From: Cylindrobasidium torrendii FP15055 ss-10
Lineage: Eukaryota > Basidiomycota > Agaricomycetes > Agaricales > Physalacriaceae
Length of the DNA stretch: 64,000 bases
Direction: 5' to 3'
Assembly: GCA_000934385.1 (NCBI GenBank)
Contig: KN880462.1
Location: 1 to 64,000 of the forward strand
Part shown: positions 34,671-47,715 of the stretch, piece by piece
Layout of the letters: each line of letters begins with the position of its first letter
Position numbering within the stretch: the first letter of the stretch is position 1
The notes under the pieces: model-generated
Databases searched by the model: none
Told to the model about the DNA's origin: nothing
The model's input: only the letters and a program-made list of their open reading frames with translations
Made by a program: the position numbers and the translations under genes

Positions 34671-37600
34671 GCACTGTAAAAAAAGGGCATTGTCTAGCCC
34701 AGGTTTCATCATTAGGGTCGCGCAACGGAAAATATCATCCCTAAACACGATACAGGTTCTACATGCTGAATACATGCGCTCACTCCCGTTGCTAACGACT
34801 GAAGTCAAGGTACATTTACTTGGGATAAGTCTTGCTTTGTCCACCTCAGTCGATGTAGCGCGACTCGGAATTTTCCCGTAAATTCTGAGGTGGTAGTTAC
34901 GTGTCAGTGGTGCGCACAGCTTGTGGCGCTGGCATCCCTTAACCTTCCACAAGGTGCGTACCATCCGTGGGAGCCCGAGTTTCCGGGGTCTCATTCTTAC
35001 AACGTGTTGAGCGTTAATTGAATACGATGGCGCTCTGGCTTGCTCGAATAGTTTGCATTGCCTTTGCCGGTGGCCGTTGCAACTATCTCTTTGAAGAACT
35101 TGTTCAGACGATTCACTACAGCGAGCAAACATATACATAGTACTTTAGCAACTGTGCTATTATTCAGCTCAGTCCTACACATACTCATTTATCTTCCCCA
35201 TCCCGTCGGGTGTTCCTTATGCTCAAGCGCTCACCCCTCGCATTCCTACCTCCGCCATCGGGACAGCTTCTTCTCAACATTGATATGACTTGCCGGATTA
35301 TTCCGAATCGCAAAAGACCTCAAAATCATTTGAAAATTCTTTTGCAGGCCGCTCAGGCCGAGCGGGCCTTGCCTAAGTCAGACCTTCACTTCGGCGGGCG
35401 AGCCACCGAGTCCCATTCGCTCGGGATCGACACCGAGTACTTATCAATAAGAAAGAAATTCTTTCAGTTAAGCTAGGTTGGATGGTCTGGACTCCGAGCG
35501 GCGCAAGTCCCAATGTGGCGGCTCGGGCGACGCCTCAAATTCACTAGCTGGGTACCAGTCTAAGCCATGGCATCCGGTTCCCCTGGCTAGCAGAAGAGGC
35601 TTTAATCGCTCGTATTTGCGCGCAGCTTTGTCCCAAATTGCGACGACTTCAACCAGCATACACACCCCACTCGAAGCCTCTTTTCACGGTTTGTCCCCAA
35701 AATCAGCCAAGCTGTAGGTTTTGACGAGACAAAGGACGATGATTAGGGAGTCGACAACTTACTACAGATACCGTAAGGTATCTCTGAGTTCTAAGTATTC
35801 ACTTGAACTCAACTGCCAGTCAATGTTACGCAACTGCATCTGTATTCAGGCGGCTGGATGTCGACTTAGAGCTCATATATGCAGACTCGACATGTCCTTT
35901 GAATTATGGTAAATAGCAGGGGCTGCACATCATCGAGCTCGGTTGTGCGCCAACAAGAACTTAGTTTGTTCAAGGGATGAACCAGGTGTTTTCGTCGAGC
36001 TGTACCGTCACGGCGCATACAAACAAGCCATCAAGTTTAACTGAGAAAGCGCCTTCCATAACAACTGGTCATTGCAGGCGAGTTTAGCCTTGGGCTGCGC
36101 GCAGGCTATGTGGATTGTTTGACGAAGCACTAAGTACATCGCAACAAGTTCATTTGGCCTAACACGCGCAAAAACTTACATGGGAAGTGCACAGTGTGCC
36201 TTTCTGACTAAACCATTCGACTTGTTTGAATTGTACGCTGTCGACATTGAAGCTCCCTTCACTTATCTATTATCGAGTCAAGCCATCACGGAGTGGAGGC
36301 ATGTAGCATTCGCAAGATAGGTCAACCATGAGAGGGTGGGGAGGATGTCTTGCCCAAACCAACAGCCACTCGAAACAAGCGCTTTCGCGGACTACAGGCA
36401 GAAAAAGGCATTGGCGTAACAGCAGTATTTCAAAGTTTGTGCGCACACTTCTCAGCTCAAGTTGTGCCAATGCAACGCTAAGCTGCAAGCCATCTCCGTT
36501 GCCAAGGTACATCTAAAACCTCGGGCTATGGTTGCTGGATTGGAGAACTTAGTTCAGAAGCAGAAGTACAACGCAACTTTGTTCAGTACAAACACAAAAT
36601 GGCATATGGAAGGCCAACAAGCAGCCTTCATGATCAGCAGAGGAGAATGTACGTGGTGAGGAATTCATCGTTTAAGCTGGTGGACACTGAACCTATTGGG
36701 GAGTCCAAGTCATCACCAGAGCTCATAGCAACATGCAGTCCGCGAGGCCTCCGAACGACTGCATTTTCTTGGGTAATCACTATAGTTGTCGGGATGGAAG
36801 CCTGGGGTAGACCACACTTGACTGACCGTTGGGCAATGACAATAAGGGCTAAGTTGTTTGAATTTTCCCTGGGGGACGTAGGAAGACTTTGGGATAGTTT
36901 GTGGGCAAGAATGAACGGCAGGATGGGAAGTACGAAGGATGGACTGAAAAGGACACGTCAGTAGCGATGAAACAGGGCGGACATACATTCTCGGGAACCA
37001 AAACAGAGACTGTTGTCTCTTGATAAAGCTCGATACCCCTTGTGAGTGGAGATGAGCTCTGTTAGACAGACTGGGCCACATTTGCCATCCCAGATATCAT
37101 CATTTTATTGTCTGAAGTCCAGAAGCGCGACAGGATCGCCTACGAGTTTGACGAGCGCCGTGCTGATAGAGTAGCGCAAGTCCGGCGCGATTTTGACGAG
37201 AGGCAAGGATATGTACGCGAGTGGTCCAACCGTTGTGTCGCAGAGTCGTGTCCTTGTATTAAGCAAAGCCGAGAGGAGAGCAGTGATGAAAGGCTTTCTT
37301 TGTGTTCGTCGCGGAGGGTCTGCTGGGTAAGCAAAGCGCCTGGCCGCTTTCTGCAAAAACCGGTGGTGGTCGGGACGAAAGCGGGATCGCGATTACACAG
37401 CTTTCATTCCACGCGGCTCAGATCAAAACGTCTGCGTTCAAGGCCATCCCAAAATGCGACCGGCGAATACAGTTATATCAGCGCTACATCCTTGAGAGCA
37501 AGTAGAGCCATGTTGCGTAATCGGCAGTCAATCGAAAGGTTTGTTTAAATGCCAATGTAATTGAGAAAAAGGTATATAGCAGGAGAGTACACCGATAGAC

Positions 37601-37683
37601 AAGTAGTAGATAAACGGAACAACATATTTGGGAAATATCAGTAGAGTTGAATGGTAAGGATACGATACACCGTGCCGGCGAGG

Positions 37684-39336
37684 TCAACGACTAGCCCTCT
37701 CGATCTCCTTGTCCAGTGCTTCGAGAATAGGGCATTTCTTCACAATAAAATGGCGACGAAGAAGATTAGCCTGTCCCTGGAAAGTTTCGAGGCAATGTGG
37801 ACATTCCCAAATTTTCTTGGGAGTCGAAGCTACGGACTTTGCGTGAAACACAATGTCAACCTGGCCCTGCTCGAAAGCGCGAACTGCAAGCCATGGGTAT
37901 GCGCGGATAGCCTCTTTGCGCACGTCAAAACCTTGGAGGACGTTTCCACTGACAATTTCATCGTTTGCTGGGTCCACATACTGGGCCGTGTACTCCTCAA
38001 TGCAAGGCACATCGAATGCCCTTGCGATCTTCGGTGGAGACCCGGGAGGCATGCTCTCTACATCAGTCAACGCTTTGATGAGCGCCTGGCAAGCCTCTCT
38101 GCAGAAATTATCAGATGATGTGGCATGTAGAAATGATGGAATGAACGCACGCGTTTGTCATCGTGGATGACGGTAAACGAGTCAGGCAAAGGCGTTGGGC
38201 CTTAACAGGGTTGATGAGCTGAGGGCCGACATGTCGTGAGACGCTGCGCCTGGTAGTGATGTCGAGAAACGTCCAGACATGAGCACGAGGAGGGGGCATC
38301 GCTGGGGTGACCACAACGGAAAGAGGCCCGTGTCCAGAGCTCTGACCGGCGGCAGAGGCGATTGGTACAATGGAAGGCGGGATTTGGGACATCGAGGAGG
38401 AGGTTGTAGCAGTGGCAGGGGCGGCGGACACCGGAGTTGATGTGATACCGGACGAATGTGCAACCGTCGAAGAAGTCAATGGACTAGCGAACTCGGGACA
38501 GACCAAGTCGTATATCTCGGCATATGTAAGAACACGCTTCGTCGTGGTACGCGCGCGCTTCTGCTGCTGAACTTCATCGCTCGTGTCTATGGACAAGCAC
38601 CTCTTCCTGTGGGAAGGTCAGGACAAAGAACGTTAACACAGAATGGCATGATAAGCTAACCTGGACTCCGAAGCCTTGCAAACCACAAATCCAAGGTCTA
38701 CGAGAATCTTGGCCACCGATGGGATCCTTTCAACTGCCTCAAAAACTGAGCGGTTCCAGTTCTCGGCGGGAACGATGCCAGAAAATGCGTAGTCTGCGAG
38801 AACCAGGAGGCAGAGAGGATAATCCCCACCGGCATCTGTGATGTCCAGACCGAAGGTCACGGATGTGTGACAGTCAACAAAGTCGGACGTAGTGCGAGCC
38901 ATATAATCTTGGTAGCCGTTGTGAGCAAAACTAAGCTTGGTATGAGAAAAAGAAAGCAAATACCTTCTAACGACATCGGAGCAAACAACAACTTGGGATC
39001 GTGCAGCGCAGTCCCTGTCTGGATATTGTGTTCAATGTTGGCGGGGAAACCCTGGGCATCGTGGACTGGACGTCCGACAGCTTCGTTGTTGACAATGGAG
39101 AATATGTTGCAAAACTGTGCATCACGCTCTGTACAAGCCAAGTCAGTGTATACACCTCAACCAAAACATGAGCGACGCACCGTGATCATACAAGTGCTTC
39201 TGAGAGAACCTGACAGATAACAGATTCTTGAAGTCGGCACTCTATCATCTGGTGTCAGCGGAGGTAGCATTGGCAACAACGACAGACATACAAGGTCGGA
39301 TGGAATATTAGACGAGTTGGCCAGAGAGTAAGACAT
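37684..39336 (-). CDS. K2: member of an unrecognised four-gene family
   Basis: Six exons (39336-39292, 39241-39181, 39128-38964, 38907-38661, 38606-38151, 38098-37684) join in phase to about 447 residues. The N-terminal 155 residues look globular (FCNIFSIVNNEAVGRPV, SVTFGLDITDAGGDYPLC). The basic motif KRCLSIDTSDEVQQQKRAR follows a phase-2 intron. Next come an Ala/Ser/Pro linker, HVWTFLDI and QRLCLTRL, and then a second phase-2 intron. The C-terminal module has YPWLAVRAFEQGQVDIVFHA and CPHC-x13-H-x5-C. The pair HRLCIAPL/QRLCLTRL and the following QAL..ALTD show directly that K1 and K2 are paralogues. No function is known to me. Confidence 0.7.
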
Positions 39337-39504
39337 GATGTTGAAGTTGCAAGTGTGGTGAAGCAAGGAAAGAAGAGGGGGAAATCCGCTGGGGCGTGGC
39401 AGAACAGAAACGAAGGCATTTTATAGCAGGAGACTCGCACCCACTCTGCCCTGCCGTCTTGCAACCAAATCAACGGACCAGGACCAATGGGAAGCCAAAA
39501 CCAA

Positions 39505-39775
39505 AGGAAGCATTCAGGCAAGTCATCGCATGTATCTAACTCCGCCGCAGAGGTGAAAACACCTCGGATTGAAATTCTGATCGCGCCCCGACTGTAATAG
39601 GAATTTGACGACAAATTTTGTCATTGTAGATCGCGACCGACGTTCTTCACTCATTTTTTCGAGCAAAAAGCCTCCAATTATTCCAGCAGACGCTCTCTCT
39701 GTCGAAAAATCGCTGTACTTCGTCCTGTGCCCGGATTTCAAACCGTGTCAGAGTCAGTTGTGCAACGAGGTGCCG
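39505..39775 (-). repeat. Duplicated upstream block, K2 copy
   Basis: This is the partner of the block at 34395-34670, on the same strand and in the same position relative to the K2 start. A minus-strand TATAAAAT lies near 39412-39420, between the block and the gene. Confidence 0.8.
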
Positions 39776-42287
39776 ACCCTGAATAGAACAGAAGGGGCTT
39801 TATCGTGCTAATGTTTTGCTGCAAGTCCCTCGCAACAATCGATTTCATATCTCATTACGACTCAGCTTTCGCCCACCGCCGTTACGAATGATTTGAATCA
39901 CCTTTTGCATTACTGGGGGCCAGGCTTTCTTTGTGAGCATTCGGGATCAAGAAAAGCCGCTAAGCGACCCTACATAATGTTCCAGATAAACATGTGGTAC
40001 ACGCGACTTGTGAAAGTGCGACCCTCAACGGTATCCCAGAGGTCGAACGCCACCAAACGTTGAATAATTCTTAATTGGATTCTCCCGGGGCAGAAAATGT
40101 AATAGCATTCGTTCAAACGCCTCGCTGCCTTGTATACCGCATGCTACAAGTGAGACCTCGGAGCTCGGGGCAACGTTTTCGTGCGACGTACGGAGAGAGT
40201 GGGTGTACCATTAGCAATCAACATAGCATTGCCCCAAATTCAGCGCTGGCGCCGTCGCTTGGTTCTTTCTCGCGTCTGCCCTTTGAAAGCTCACTAACTG
40301 TACGCCCACGGCTGGGTCGTACTACATCCAATTTCACAGCAACTTAGCGAACGTCGCGAAGAGATCAAAAAGTATGCGTCATGATCGCCCTCGGACGTTC
40401 CCGCAATCTTATCCACCCCAGAGTTAATTTAAAAAAGAAATGAAGATTTTTCGCTTGTGAACCCCATTTTTCGTCTAACGGAGACACTAATTGTCAGCTA
40501 CGGTAAGAACTGCAAAATTCCGATTTGCCCTCCGTCAGATAAACATAACCGTTGGTGCCGGATTACTCACCGCCGCTTCTGTCCTCGTTTTACGCCCATC
40601 CCGCGCGATGGTGGATAACGATGGGGAGCCCTTCATTCCTGCGACGATTGTACCGCCCCCGGGGCCTTAATATTTTAATTCCGCGGAAGATTTTCTGGAA
40701 TTTTTGCCTCCGCTGAACACGTCAATATGTGACCACCGATGTAACGCTAATGCGACACGAGGTAGCTGCTTGTTGAAATATATCGGAACACGCCGAGTGA
40801 TGCTATTGTTCGCCCGAAACGGAATGGTTGAGCGCTGTGCCATGGCTTTGGCGCTGCGCTCCCAGACGGCCTCGCTGAGCCTCGGTCAGTGTTCGAAGGT
40901 AAGGTACGATTCGGCTGTCCTCAAGGTGTAAATCGACGCGAAGGAGCTCGCTCAGCGCGCTGACTTGCCACTTGAAGTAGGACCTGCCGGCAACTCCAAT
41001 CACTTTAGAGTCGTCAGCCGGCGGTCGTCAGCGTAGAGTCCAGAGCGCACACGCCAGGCTGGATCTCTCAGACATTTTATTCTCTTGTCATCGTAAGAGC
41101 ATTCTTTCCCGCAAGGTTGATACGGCTCAAATCGAGAACGGGGACGGTCCCTCCCGTCGTCGCGCTCGCAGCCTTCTTTATTTGGTAGTACCACATGCAT
41201 GGCGCACATAGACACCAATTTCTCAGTCGCCTTCTCGAAAAGAGCTGAAGCCTTGGACAGTAAACTCAGATTCTGCTATCCTCGAAGTCTGTAAGCTGAC
41301 GCGACAGAGTCGGTCATTCCTCTGAACCAGACAACCCTTGCACTCAAGGTAGCAAGAACACAGACATCCACGTCTCGTACAGATGCGCAGCTCAATCTCG
41401 AAAGACTCATAGTACTCCACTGTAACACACCCGGTTGAAGTCAAACCGCTTCAGCTTCGGTGGCATCGCGGAGACTTAGAACGACTTCCTTGAACCGTCG
41501 AGTTCAGTCCGAGCCACCAGCTCTCACGTTCGTATGGACCTCGAAGAATGCGCTGTATCAGTGCCAAGTCTCAACACTGTCTTCCTCCCCCACCTCCATA
41601 CGCTCATTCTTCTCGTTGACTCATGTGCATGGGCCCTGAGGCTGAAGATGGATGCAAAAAAAGGACGAAGGACATCAGCCGTGGTCGTTCTCATTCTCAG
41701 TAGCTTAGAATGCCCTACAACGGGATCGTCACGTATGAAGCTGAAGTCTTACGAGGATAAGAACCTCACGGGAAAGCTCAGAATTTATGCTTGTACGCGA
41801 AAGAAGGTGGAAGAGGTAGTGCAAAGACAATGTAGAAAGCTGCTTACCGGTTTGGTGGGCTATGGGACCATTGCGCTACAAGGCCAAAGGTGTCACTGTC
41901 AGGGCGATGTTGCAACTATAAATGTGATTCAGAATGCGGAAAAATATAATATCACTTTCGAACGATACCATTGTAAATGAATTTGCCTTTCCTTTTTTTT
42001 TTTCAGAGACAGCGGAGAAATCGAACCCGCGCCATGGTGGTCAAGAGTCAAGACGAACTTGGCCTCCGATCGCGCACAGGTTGATCGCCTCATATAATTA
42101 CTCGATGCCTTGTCTAAGTAGACAGTATTCGAACACCTTCGAGGCAGTTTTTCATACATGTACATAGTTTAATCAAGATATCTGTCGAAGTAAGAACAAT
42201 ACATGCATAAATACGCTTAATGCGTGCGTGGTATCAATAATCTACATTGCTTAACTTGTACACAATCCACGAGACCTCCAATCCACC
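39776..42287. other. Spacer between K2 and the dehydrogenase gene
   Basis: No gene is supported. A frame at 41534-41980 is open but has no splice partner or recognisable content. At about 41995-42040 the minus strand carries a B-box-like GGTTCGATTTC followed by an A tract; this is discussed under rejected items. Confidence 0.4.
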
Positions 42288-43625
42288 TCAATTCGGTGTA
42301 ATCGCAATCTTCAGTGCGCCTCTGCTGTTCATCTTGTCCAGCGCGGCTTGGTAATCGTCGAGCTTGAAGGTGTCGGTGACCATGCCCTTGACTCTGACCT
42401 TGCCACTGTCGAGGTAGGCCACTGCGCGAGGGAAGCAGTATGTTTGCGAGAAAGAGCCGAGAATCTGAAGGACGATATGAGAACAGGGAGTGGGATGAAG
42501 CGAAGCTAACTTACAGTGATCTCGTCGCCAAAGATCTTCGATGGCGGCCAGTGAACCTTCGCAGCATTCTCGTAGACACCGTAGATGAGGAGGGTTCCAC
42601 CACGGCGGCAGTAGTTGATCGCCTCATTCGCGAGCTTTTCAACACCAGTCGCTTCGACGACAACATCGAAGCCGTATGGGTTGTCCTTCTTGAGTTGCTC
42701 CCACTGGGCCTCTGGGTTCTGGCGATCGAGCTCAATGTACTCATCACCGGCGTCCAGGTCCTTGGCGATGTCCATCTTGATACCTTTGTTGGCCGCAATA
42801 ACGACACGCGCTGCTCCGTTGAGTTTGAGGAGTTGGGCGAGGATGAGACCGGTGGGGCCAGCACCGAGGAGCAGAACCTCGATTCCGACCTTCGGGTTCA
42901 ACTTGTCGAGACCGTGGATAGCGCAAGCAGCGGGCTCAAGAAGGGTGGAGTCTTCGTCGGAAAGATTCTTGATTTTGTAGAGCTTGTTCTGAGGGCTGTG
43001 AAAATGTAAGATAGAAGCCAATGTATGCGCAAGGAGAACGCACTAGACGATGTACTCGGCAAAGCCTCCATCTTTGGTTACACCACGAGCGTTGAAGGAC
43101 TCGCACATGAGCTCGCTACCACGACGACAGTAAAAGCAGTTTTTACACTGGAGACTGATGAGAACCAGGCGTTACAAGGGACATTTGGACATACAGTCTC
43201 GCCAACGTCGGCGACACAGCGGTCGCCCATCTCGAAGCCTTTGACGTTCTTGCCCATTTCGACGACGTGTCCAATCGCTTCGTGTCCGGGGATGAGAGGG
43301 AAAGTCGAGATGAACTCGCCATCGTGGATGTGGCCGTCTGTGCCGCATACACCTGTGGAACAGTGTTGGCGATAGACTGATAGCGCGAGTAAGCGGACAT
43401 ACCACAGCAGTGGACTGGAACAGATAGTCAGCGAACTGGGTTGGGAAACGAACAAATGCACGCACCCTGAAGAAGAACGTCGTCGTCGCCGACCTTGGGA
43501 ATGGGGACCTGCTTGATTTCAAAGTCCTTGGGCTGTTGCGATGCGCGTCAGACGGGAGAGCGCATATAAAGGCAGAGATGACGCACGGCGTTGTACCAGA
43601 GCGCCTTCATTGTTCCTTCGGGCAT
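42288..43625 (-). CDS. Zinc-dependent alcohol/polyol dehydrogenase (MDR superfamily)
   Basis: The enzyme should oxidise an alcohol or polyol (such as arabinitol, xylitol or sorbitol) with NAD(P)+ in the cytosol. It starts [13 protein letters not shown] and reads through the catalytic zinc region [13 protein letters not shown] and [12 protein letters not shown]. Next comes a cysteine cluster ([12 protein letters not shown]) that can hold the structural zinc, then the [10 protein letters not shown] segment and the nucleotide-binding [16 protein letters not shown]. It ends near ALKIAITPN after about 350 residues on several exons. This is the usual length and order for medium-chain dehydrogenases of the sorbitol/arabinitol branch. 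The substrate is not decided by the sequence. Start: first Met of the MKALWY exon. Confidence 0.85.
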
Positions 43626-43707
43626 GTTGGGCGGATATTTGTTTGGGTGGGTGGTGGTGGGCGGGAAAGTAGAGGAGATTTGTCGAGCCATCTTCGCCCG
43701 CTCGGCC

Positions 43708-43735
43708 TTTATACGCCTAAATGGCCTTGACGTCA
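43708..43735 (-). promoter_or_regulatory. TATA box and CRE-type palindrome before the dehydrogenase
   Basis: On the minus strand TATAAA (43708-43713) lies about 85 bases upstream of the ATG. A full TGACGTCA palindrome lies at 43728-43735, 15 bases further upstream. This is the arrangement of a bZIP/ATF-regulated stress or carbon-source promoter. Confidence 0.5.
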
Positions 43736-45474
43736 CTCCCCCATTTGGACGCGATAGAGGATCAGCAAGTGCGCATTCCTGATTAAGGCATCACCGTCGA
43801 GGTTCGTACGATGCGCTTGGTGTTCAACGTGTAGGATTACTCGCGATTTGAAGTTCCAAACCTCTCACCTGAGCTTTTCAGACTTTCTCTGCCATTTCTA
43901 TCGATACTACAAACGACATCATCCAGGCATCATTCTCAACTGGCAGGTCGATGTTCCATCATTGAAATGACAGAACGTCATGAATCCGAGTAATATTTCT
44001 CGCGGATTTTACTTACCAAAATAATTCTGACTGAGTTGGAGGACTCGATTGAAGCCTTTCAATCCCCCGCTATCTGCACAGATATCAGCCAGGAGACACG
44101 CACTGGGGGCACCAAGGCTTTCTTTCGGTCGTACCGTGTGGTACACCCGCGATTTCCTCCCTCTTTCCTTTCCCATGACGCACAGCTGACCGTAACAGGC
44201 CGCAAGCTGCTGGTTGCGGACCGGCTTAACATTTGAGGCCCTCAACCTCAGCCTCCTCGAGCTTTAAGGTTTTTCCAAGCATCGCAGGCGGATCGTGGTC
44301 AGCCAGGTTAGAGCCGTCATCATCCTGCTACGCTCTGGACCACTGCGCGTAGACCGCTCACCCTCTCAGAGATCAACCTTCTTGCCAGTATTCGACTGTT
44401 CAGGTGCCAAGGTCAACCGACACATCAAGCGGCTATCGACGGTCGTTTCTGCTCTTCGTAAGATGGCACCTGACGCTAATAAAGACCACCCATCACAAAC
44501 CAAGATGGTCCAAACTTTGTTGAGCCCGACCGACGTACGCTTCGAACGACTGCTACCATTGTTCCGCTTTGTTTGGACACCGTGTTTGCAAGATGACGGT
44601 ATATATGCATTAAACTGATCCAGCGCGACCATTGACACAAGAAGACATTCTCGAACGTGAGGAAACACGTCTAATCATCCCCAAGGTCGCGCGTTAGTGT
44701 CATTGGCCTTACTCCCAAGTTCAAATGTCTTTGTTCAGTTAATACTCAGGATCGTTTGTCAGCGAACCATCTTGTCTTTGAATCACTACGATCAACTCGT
44801 TCTTTCACTTCCATCTTGGCCAGGTTCCGCGACGTCCCCATACGAGGGTCTGAACCTATCGCCAACGCAGAGACCCATCACGGATGGTATTTTGAAGCTC
44901 GTGGAGAGGTATGGTTTGTTCAAACCAACGACCGACGAGGAAGAGGCTGTAAGGAAACGCGACGAGGTAAGGAGTTCGGAGCGTTTGTGAGGTGTCTAAA
45001 GACATTAAGTTGCCCTACTGGCTATCGAGAAGCCTTCTTATTTATTCAACTAGTCAATAAATATCAGTCACGACTTCCGCTACAACGTTCCATGCCATGG
45101 TGGCTGTATAGGTCAAAGCTAGCTGCGGAGCCTCACACTGAGACTAAAACAAAGTCGAGCAGTAATAACGTCGAGAAAGCAGTGAGGTACGGGATGATCC
45201 TTTGGTTGTAAGAGTTCAGATGTGTTGGTGTGGGTGTGGAGGATGAACGGGAAAGGACCATCGTGATGCAGGCGATATAGAAAACGCACTTCGTGCATGC
45301 AACGAGCGTGCGAAAGAGTGCGAGTGGGGGCGAAGAAGAAAAAGGAAAGGTGTCTTGTTTACATCGAGGAGAGTGGTTGCTTGCGCGTTCAGGGGAAATG
45401 GAGTTTAGAAGGTAGTGGCATATCGGTTCATAGAACCGTCTGTCTGAGAGCTGCTCGTCCACCTCGCTGCCAAC
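43736..45474. other. Spacer, no supported gene
   Basis: About 1.7 kb without a convincing exon. The last few hundred bases are probably the 3' untranslated region of the orphan gene that ends at 45475. Confidence 0.4.
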
Positions 45475-46186
45475 TCACTTGCCGAGAGCAAGGAGATCCA
45501 AAGCGGCCTCGTATTCGTCATACGCGTTGGATATCGACTGCTCGAGAGTAGGGGCACCATTAGAAGGAACCGATGCGACCACGATATTGTTTTCAACCGC
45601 GGAATGGCGCGCAGTCTTGTAATTCTGGACGACCGGCGGCTTCCTGGACCGTTCTTGCGCTGAGTTCAGCACCAATGCCTTCGCAGAAACATTGTACACA
45701 TGATAAGTAATTGTTTTCACAATTCTCCGCGATACGACCCTTGCGGTCAATGGAATGGTGACAAGAACTGCGCGCTCGAGGTAGCCAAGACACGAGCGCT
45801 CACTAACAAGGAACTCTCGGTCAGGTAAGAGACCAAGAGCGGTCACACGAAGATGCTCAATCATTGTATCACCAAAGAGAAGAGTGCCATCCCAGACCAC
45901 GTCGGAAACGCCGGGAAATGTGATCCTGACCCCGATGGCACCGCTAACAGTCTTGCTGAGGAGGTTGTACGCGGCCTCGTTGAAATGAACATTCAAAGTC
46001 TCTATGGCGGTCGGCAGCTTCTCGATGGATGAGCTGCGAATCAAATGCAATGAAGAAATTATGACACACGGGAGGCTGGTCTACTTTGGCGTAGTGTTTC
46101 CTCGGGGCTTGCGCAGGTTTTTCACTGCGCCCGCGTTTCTTGCCTTTCGGCTTTGCGTTGATATAATGATAAGTACTAGTCGGCAT
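45475..46186 (-). CDS. Orphan protein, about 225 residues
   Basis: Two exons (46186-46068 and 46033-45475) join in phase across a 34-base intron. The protein starts MPTSTYHYINAKPKGKKRG with a Lys/Arg-rich stretch (about residues 12-35) that could be a nuclear signal. A beta-rich region follows (GAIGVRITFPGVSDVVWDG, ERAVLVTIPLTARVV), and the end is LEQSISNAYDEYEAALDLLALGK. I do not recognise it. The region upstream may contribute another exon. Confidence 0.5.
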
Positions 46187-46372
46187 TCAAATATTCAAAT
46201 CCCAAAAACTTACCTTTGCTTTAGTACGAGGTTCTTGTGAAGATGTCGTCTTATGGGGACAATGATCAGAATTACGTAACCAGAACGTTCTCACGGTGGC
46301 TCACCGGTTCGGGCGCTGGCGGCGGTTCGAGGGGATATTCGAATTTGAACGAAGGGACAATCTATATTATAG

Positions 46373-46663
46373 CTATGAGCTTGTCACAAAAGAGTGAAAT
46401 GGGGAACGAACCAGGGGTACAGGCGGTTGCGCCAGGAGAATCTCAGTAAGGCTTGTCGAAGGCGTAAATTGTGCTCTCGCGGCTGCCTGGCGGGCGTCAT
46501 CCTCCGCCTCGAGGCGCGCACACTTCTCCCTCCATTCACGAGAAACCTCTTTCCCGGTTACACCCATCTCATAATCAACGTATCCTTTTGGGCACCATCT
46601 CTCTGGGCAAATCTGGTTTATGGCATCGAACTGGAATTCCCTGAAGGGTTGTGACGCTAGCAC
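46373..46663 (-). CDS. Possible exon of an orphan gene
   Basis: A 95-codon frame has protein-like composition (REFQFDAINQICPERWCPKGY, then a charged helix VSREWREKCARLEAEDDARQ) and begins after a splice-acceptor-like GTGCTAG. It has no ATG of its own. It could be a 5' exon of the gene at 45475-46186 or the remains of a separate gene. Confidence 0.3.
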   Translation of the reverse strand: MLASQPFREFQFDAINQICPERWCPKGYVDYEMGVTGKEVSREWREKCARLEAEDDARQAAARAQFTPSTSLTEILLAQPPVPLVRSPFHSFVTSS

Positions 46664-47715
46664 GAAGTGAGCATATCATTAGTGTTCAAATGTTATTGAC
46701 GCACTCATAATGGAAACTAGCGGACTATATGTCGTCGTAGAACTTCGCAGCGCTGTCAGTTAGAAGGTGGCCGGAGTGGAGGCGCGCTGATCGACAAGTA
46801 AGCCACTCCAACAGAATTGTCGTTCTCGGCAAATTTGGAAACAAGGGAGTGGCGACGACCCTTTATATACATCCGAAAATGTACGGCTGGGATCCTTTGC
46901 CATATTGGGGTCAAAGGGTGGTCTTTAGCGTATTGTTTATGCTTGAATAACGCTGCGTGCCGACCACCTTACAAACATTCATGCCTTTCTGTAACATTGT
47001 ATTGGCATGATGGCGCAGGACGTTTTTTGGAGGGACGTGCAGGGTAGGCCACTCGCATGAAAAGGCTTTCTCGGTCGACGTCCACTCGTAGCACACAAAG
47101 AAATGTTTGAAATACTTACTTGTTTGTAGGCTGATTCAGAACATCCCAGCCTCTCGCAAGACATTGTTCCGACTATGCAGCTGTACATCGCTCATCCATT
47201 CACCGTCGTAGTATATGTGAACTAAAAACGTTATGCCGTTTCGTATACCTAGGTCGACATCAACTTGTCACTTGAACCCGCGAGCATGATTTCTACGAGG
47301 GGAAGTGAATCACAGCGGTCTGAACGCTCTGGAGCACATCACGGTTGTTCGTACTATCCTCACCACACAAGGACGATGGATAAATCAGCGATTTGCATTC
47401 ACTACAACAACAACTTTGTAATGTCAACGGTAAGCAAACGAGAATAGAAACAGAAGAGGAGTGCATGTGTAGTGTGAAAAAGGAGACGATTTTGCAACAA
47501 CAACAGATGTAAGAGCATCAGAGCCTTTGGCTCAAGGGTACAGGTCAGCGTGCCGATAGCACATAGGTAGGAGAAAAATCCGATGAGAGTATGAGTAATA
47601 GAACAGAGATGATAAGAGAACAATCGTAAAATGTAAGAATATCATGAGGAAGGAACACAAATGATGAGAAAGCTAGAGCAATGCTTCGCAGTGAGGTGCC
47701 CGGCTGGCGCAGCCT
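46664..47715. other. Spacer upstream of the orphan gene, downstream of K3
   Basis: No gene or repeat can be supported. The part next to 47716 is purine-rich and is likely the K3 3' flank. Confidence 0.4.

Larger units (their letters stand above)
34267..37683. other. Gene-poor spacer between K1 and K2
   Basis: Apart from the duplicated promoter block, I find no gene here. Several open frames of 60-150 codons exist on both strands, for example near 36600-36960 and 37105-37550. They lack splice partners, overlap each other in antisense and have no recognisable content. The sequence may hold old, unrecognisable repeats. Confidence 0.4.

Noticed and set aside
36599..37548. Two open plus-strand frames of 121 and 146 codons between K1 and K2
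   Set aside because: No start context, no splice partner, competing antisense frames of similar length and no protein-like pattern.
41990..42090. tRNA- or SINE-like piece: minus-strand GGTTCGATTTC (B-box-like) followed by an A tract
   Set aside because: No matching acceptor stem, A box or anticodon arm can be folded around it, and the A tract is on the wrong side for a Pol III terminator. It is at best a fragment.
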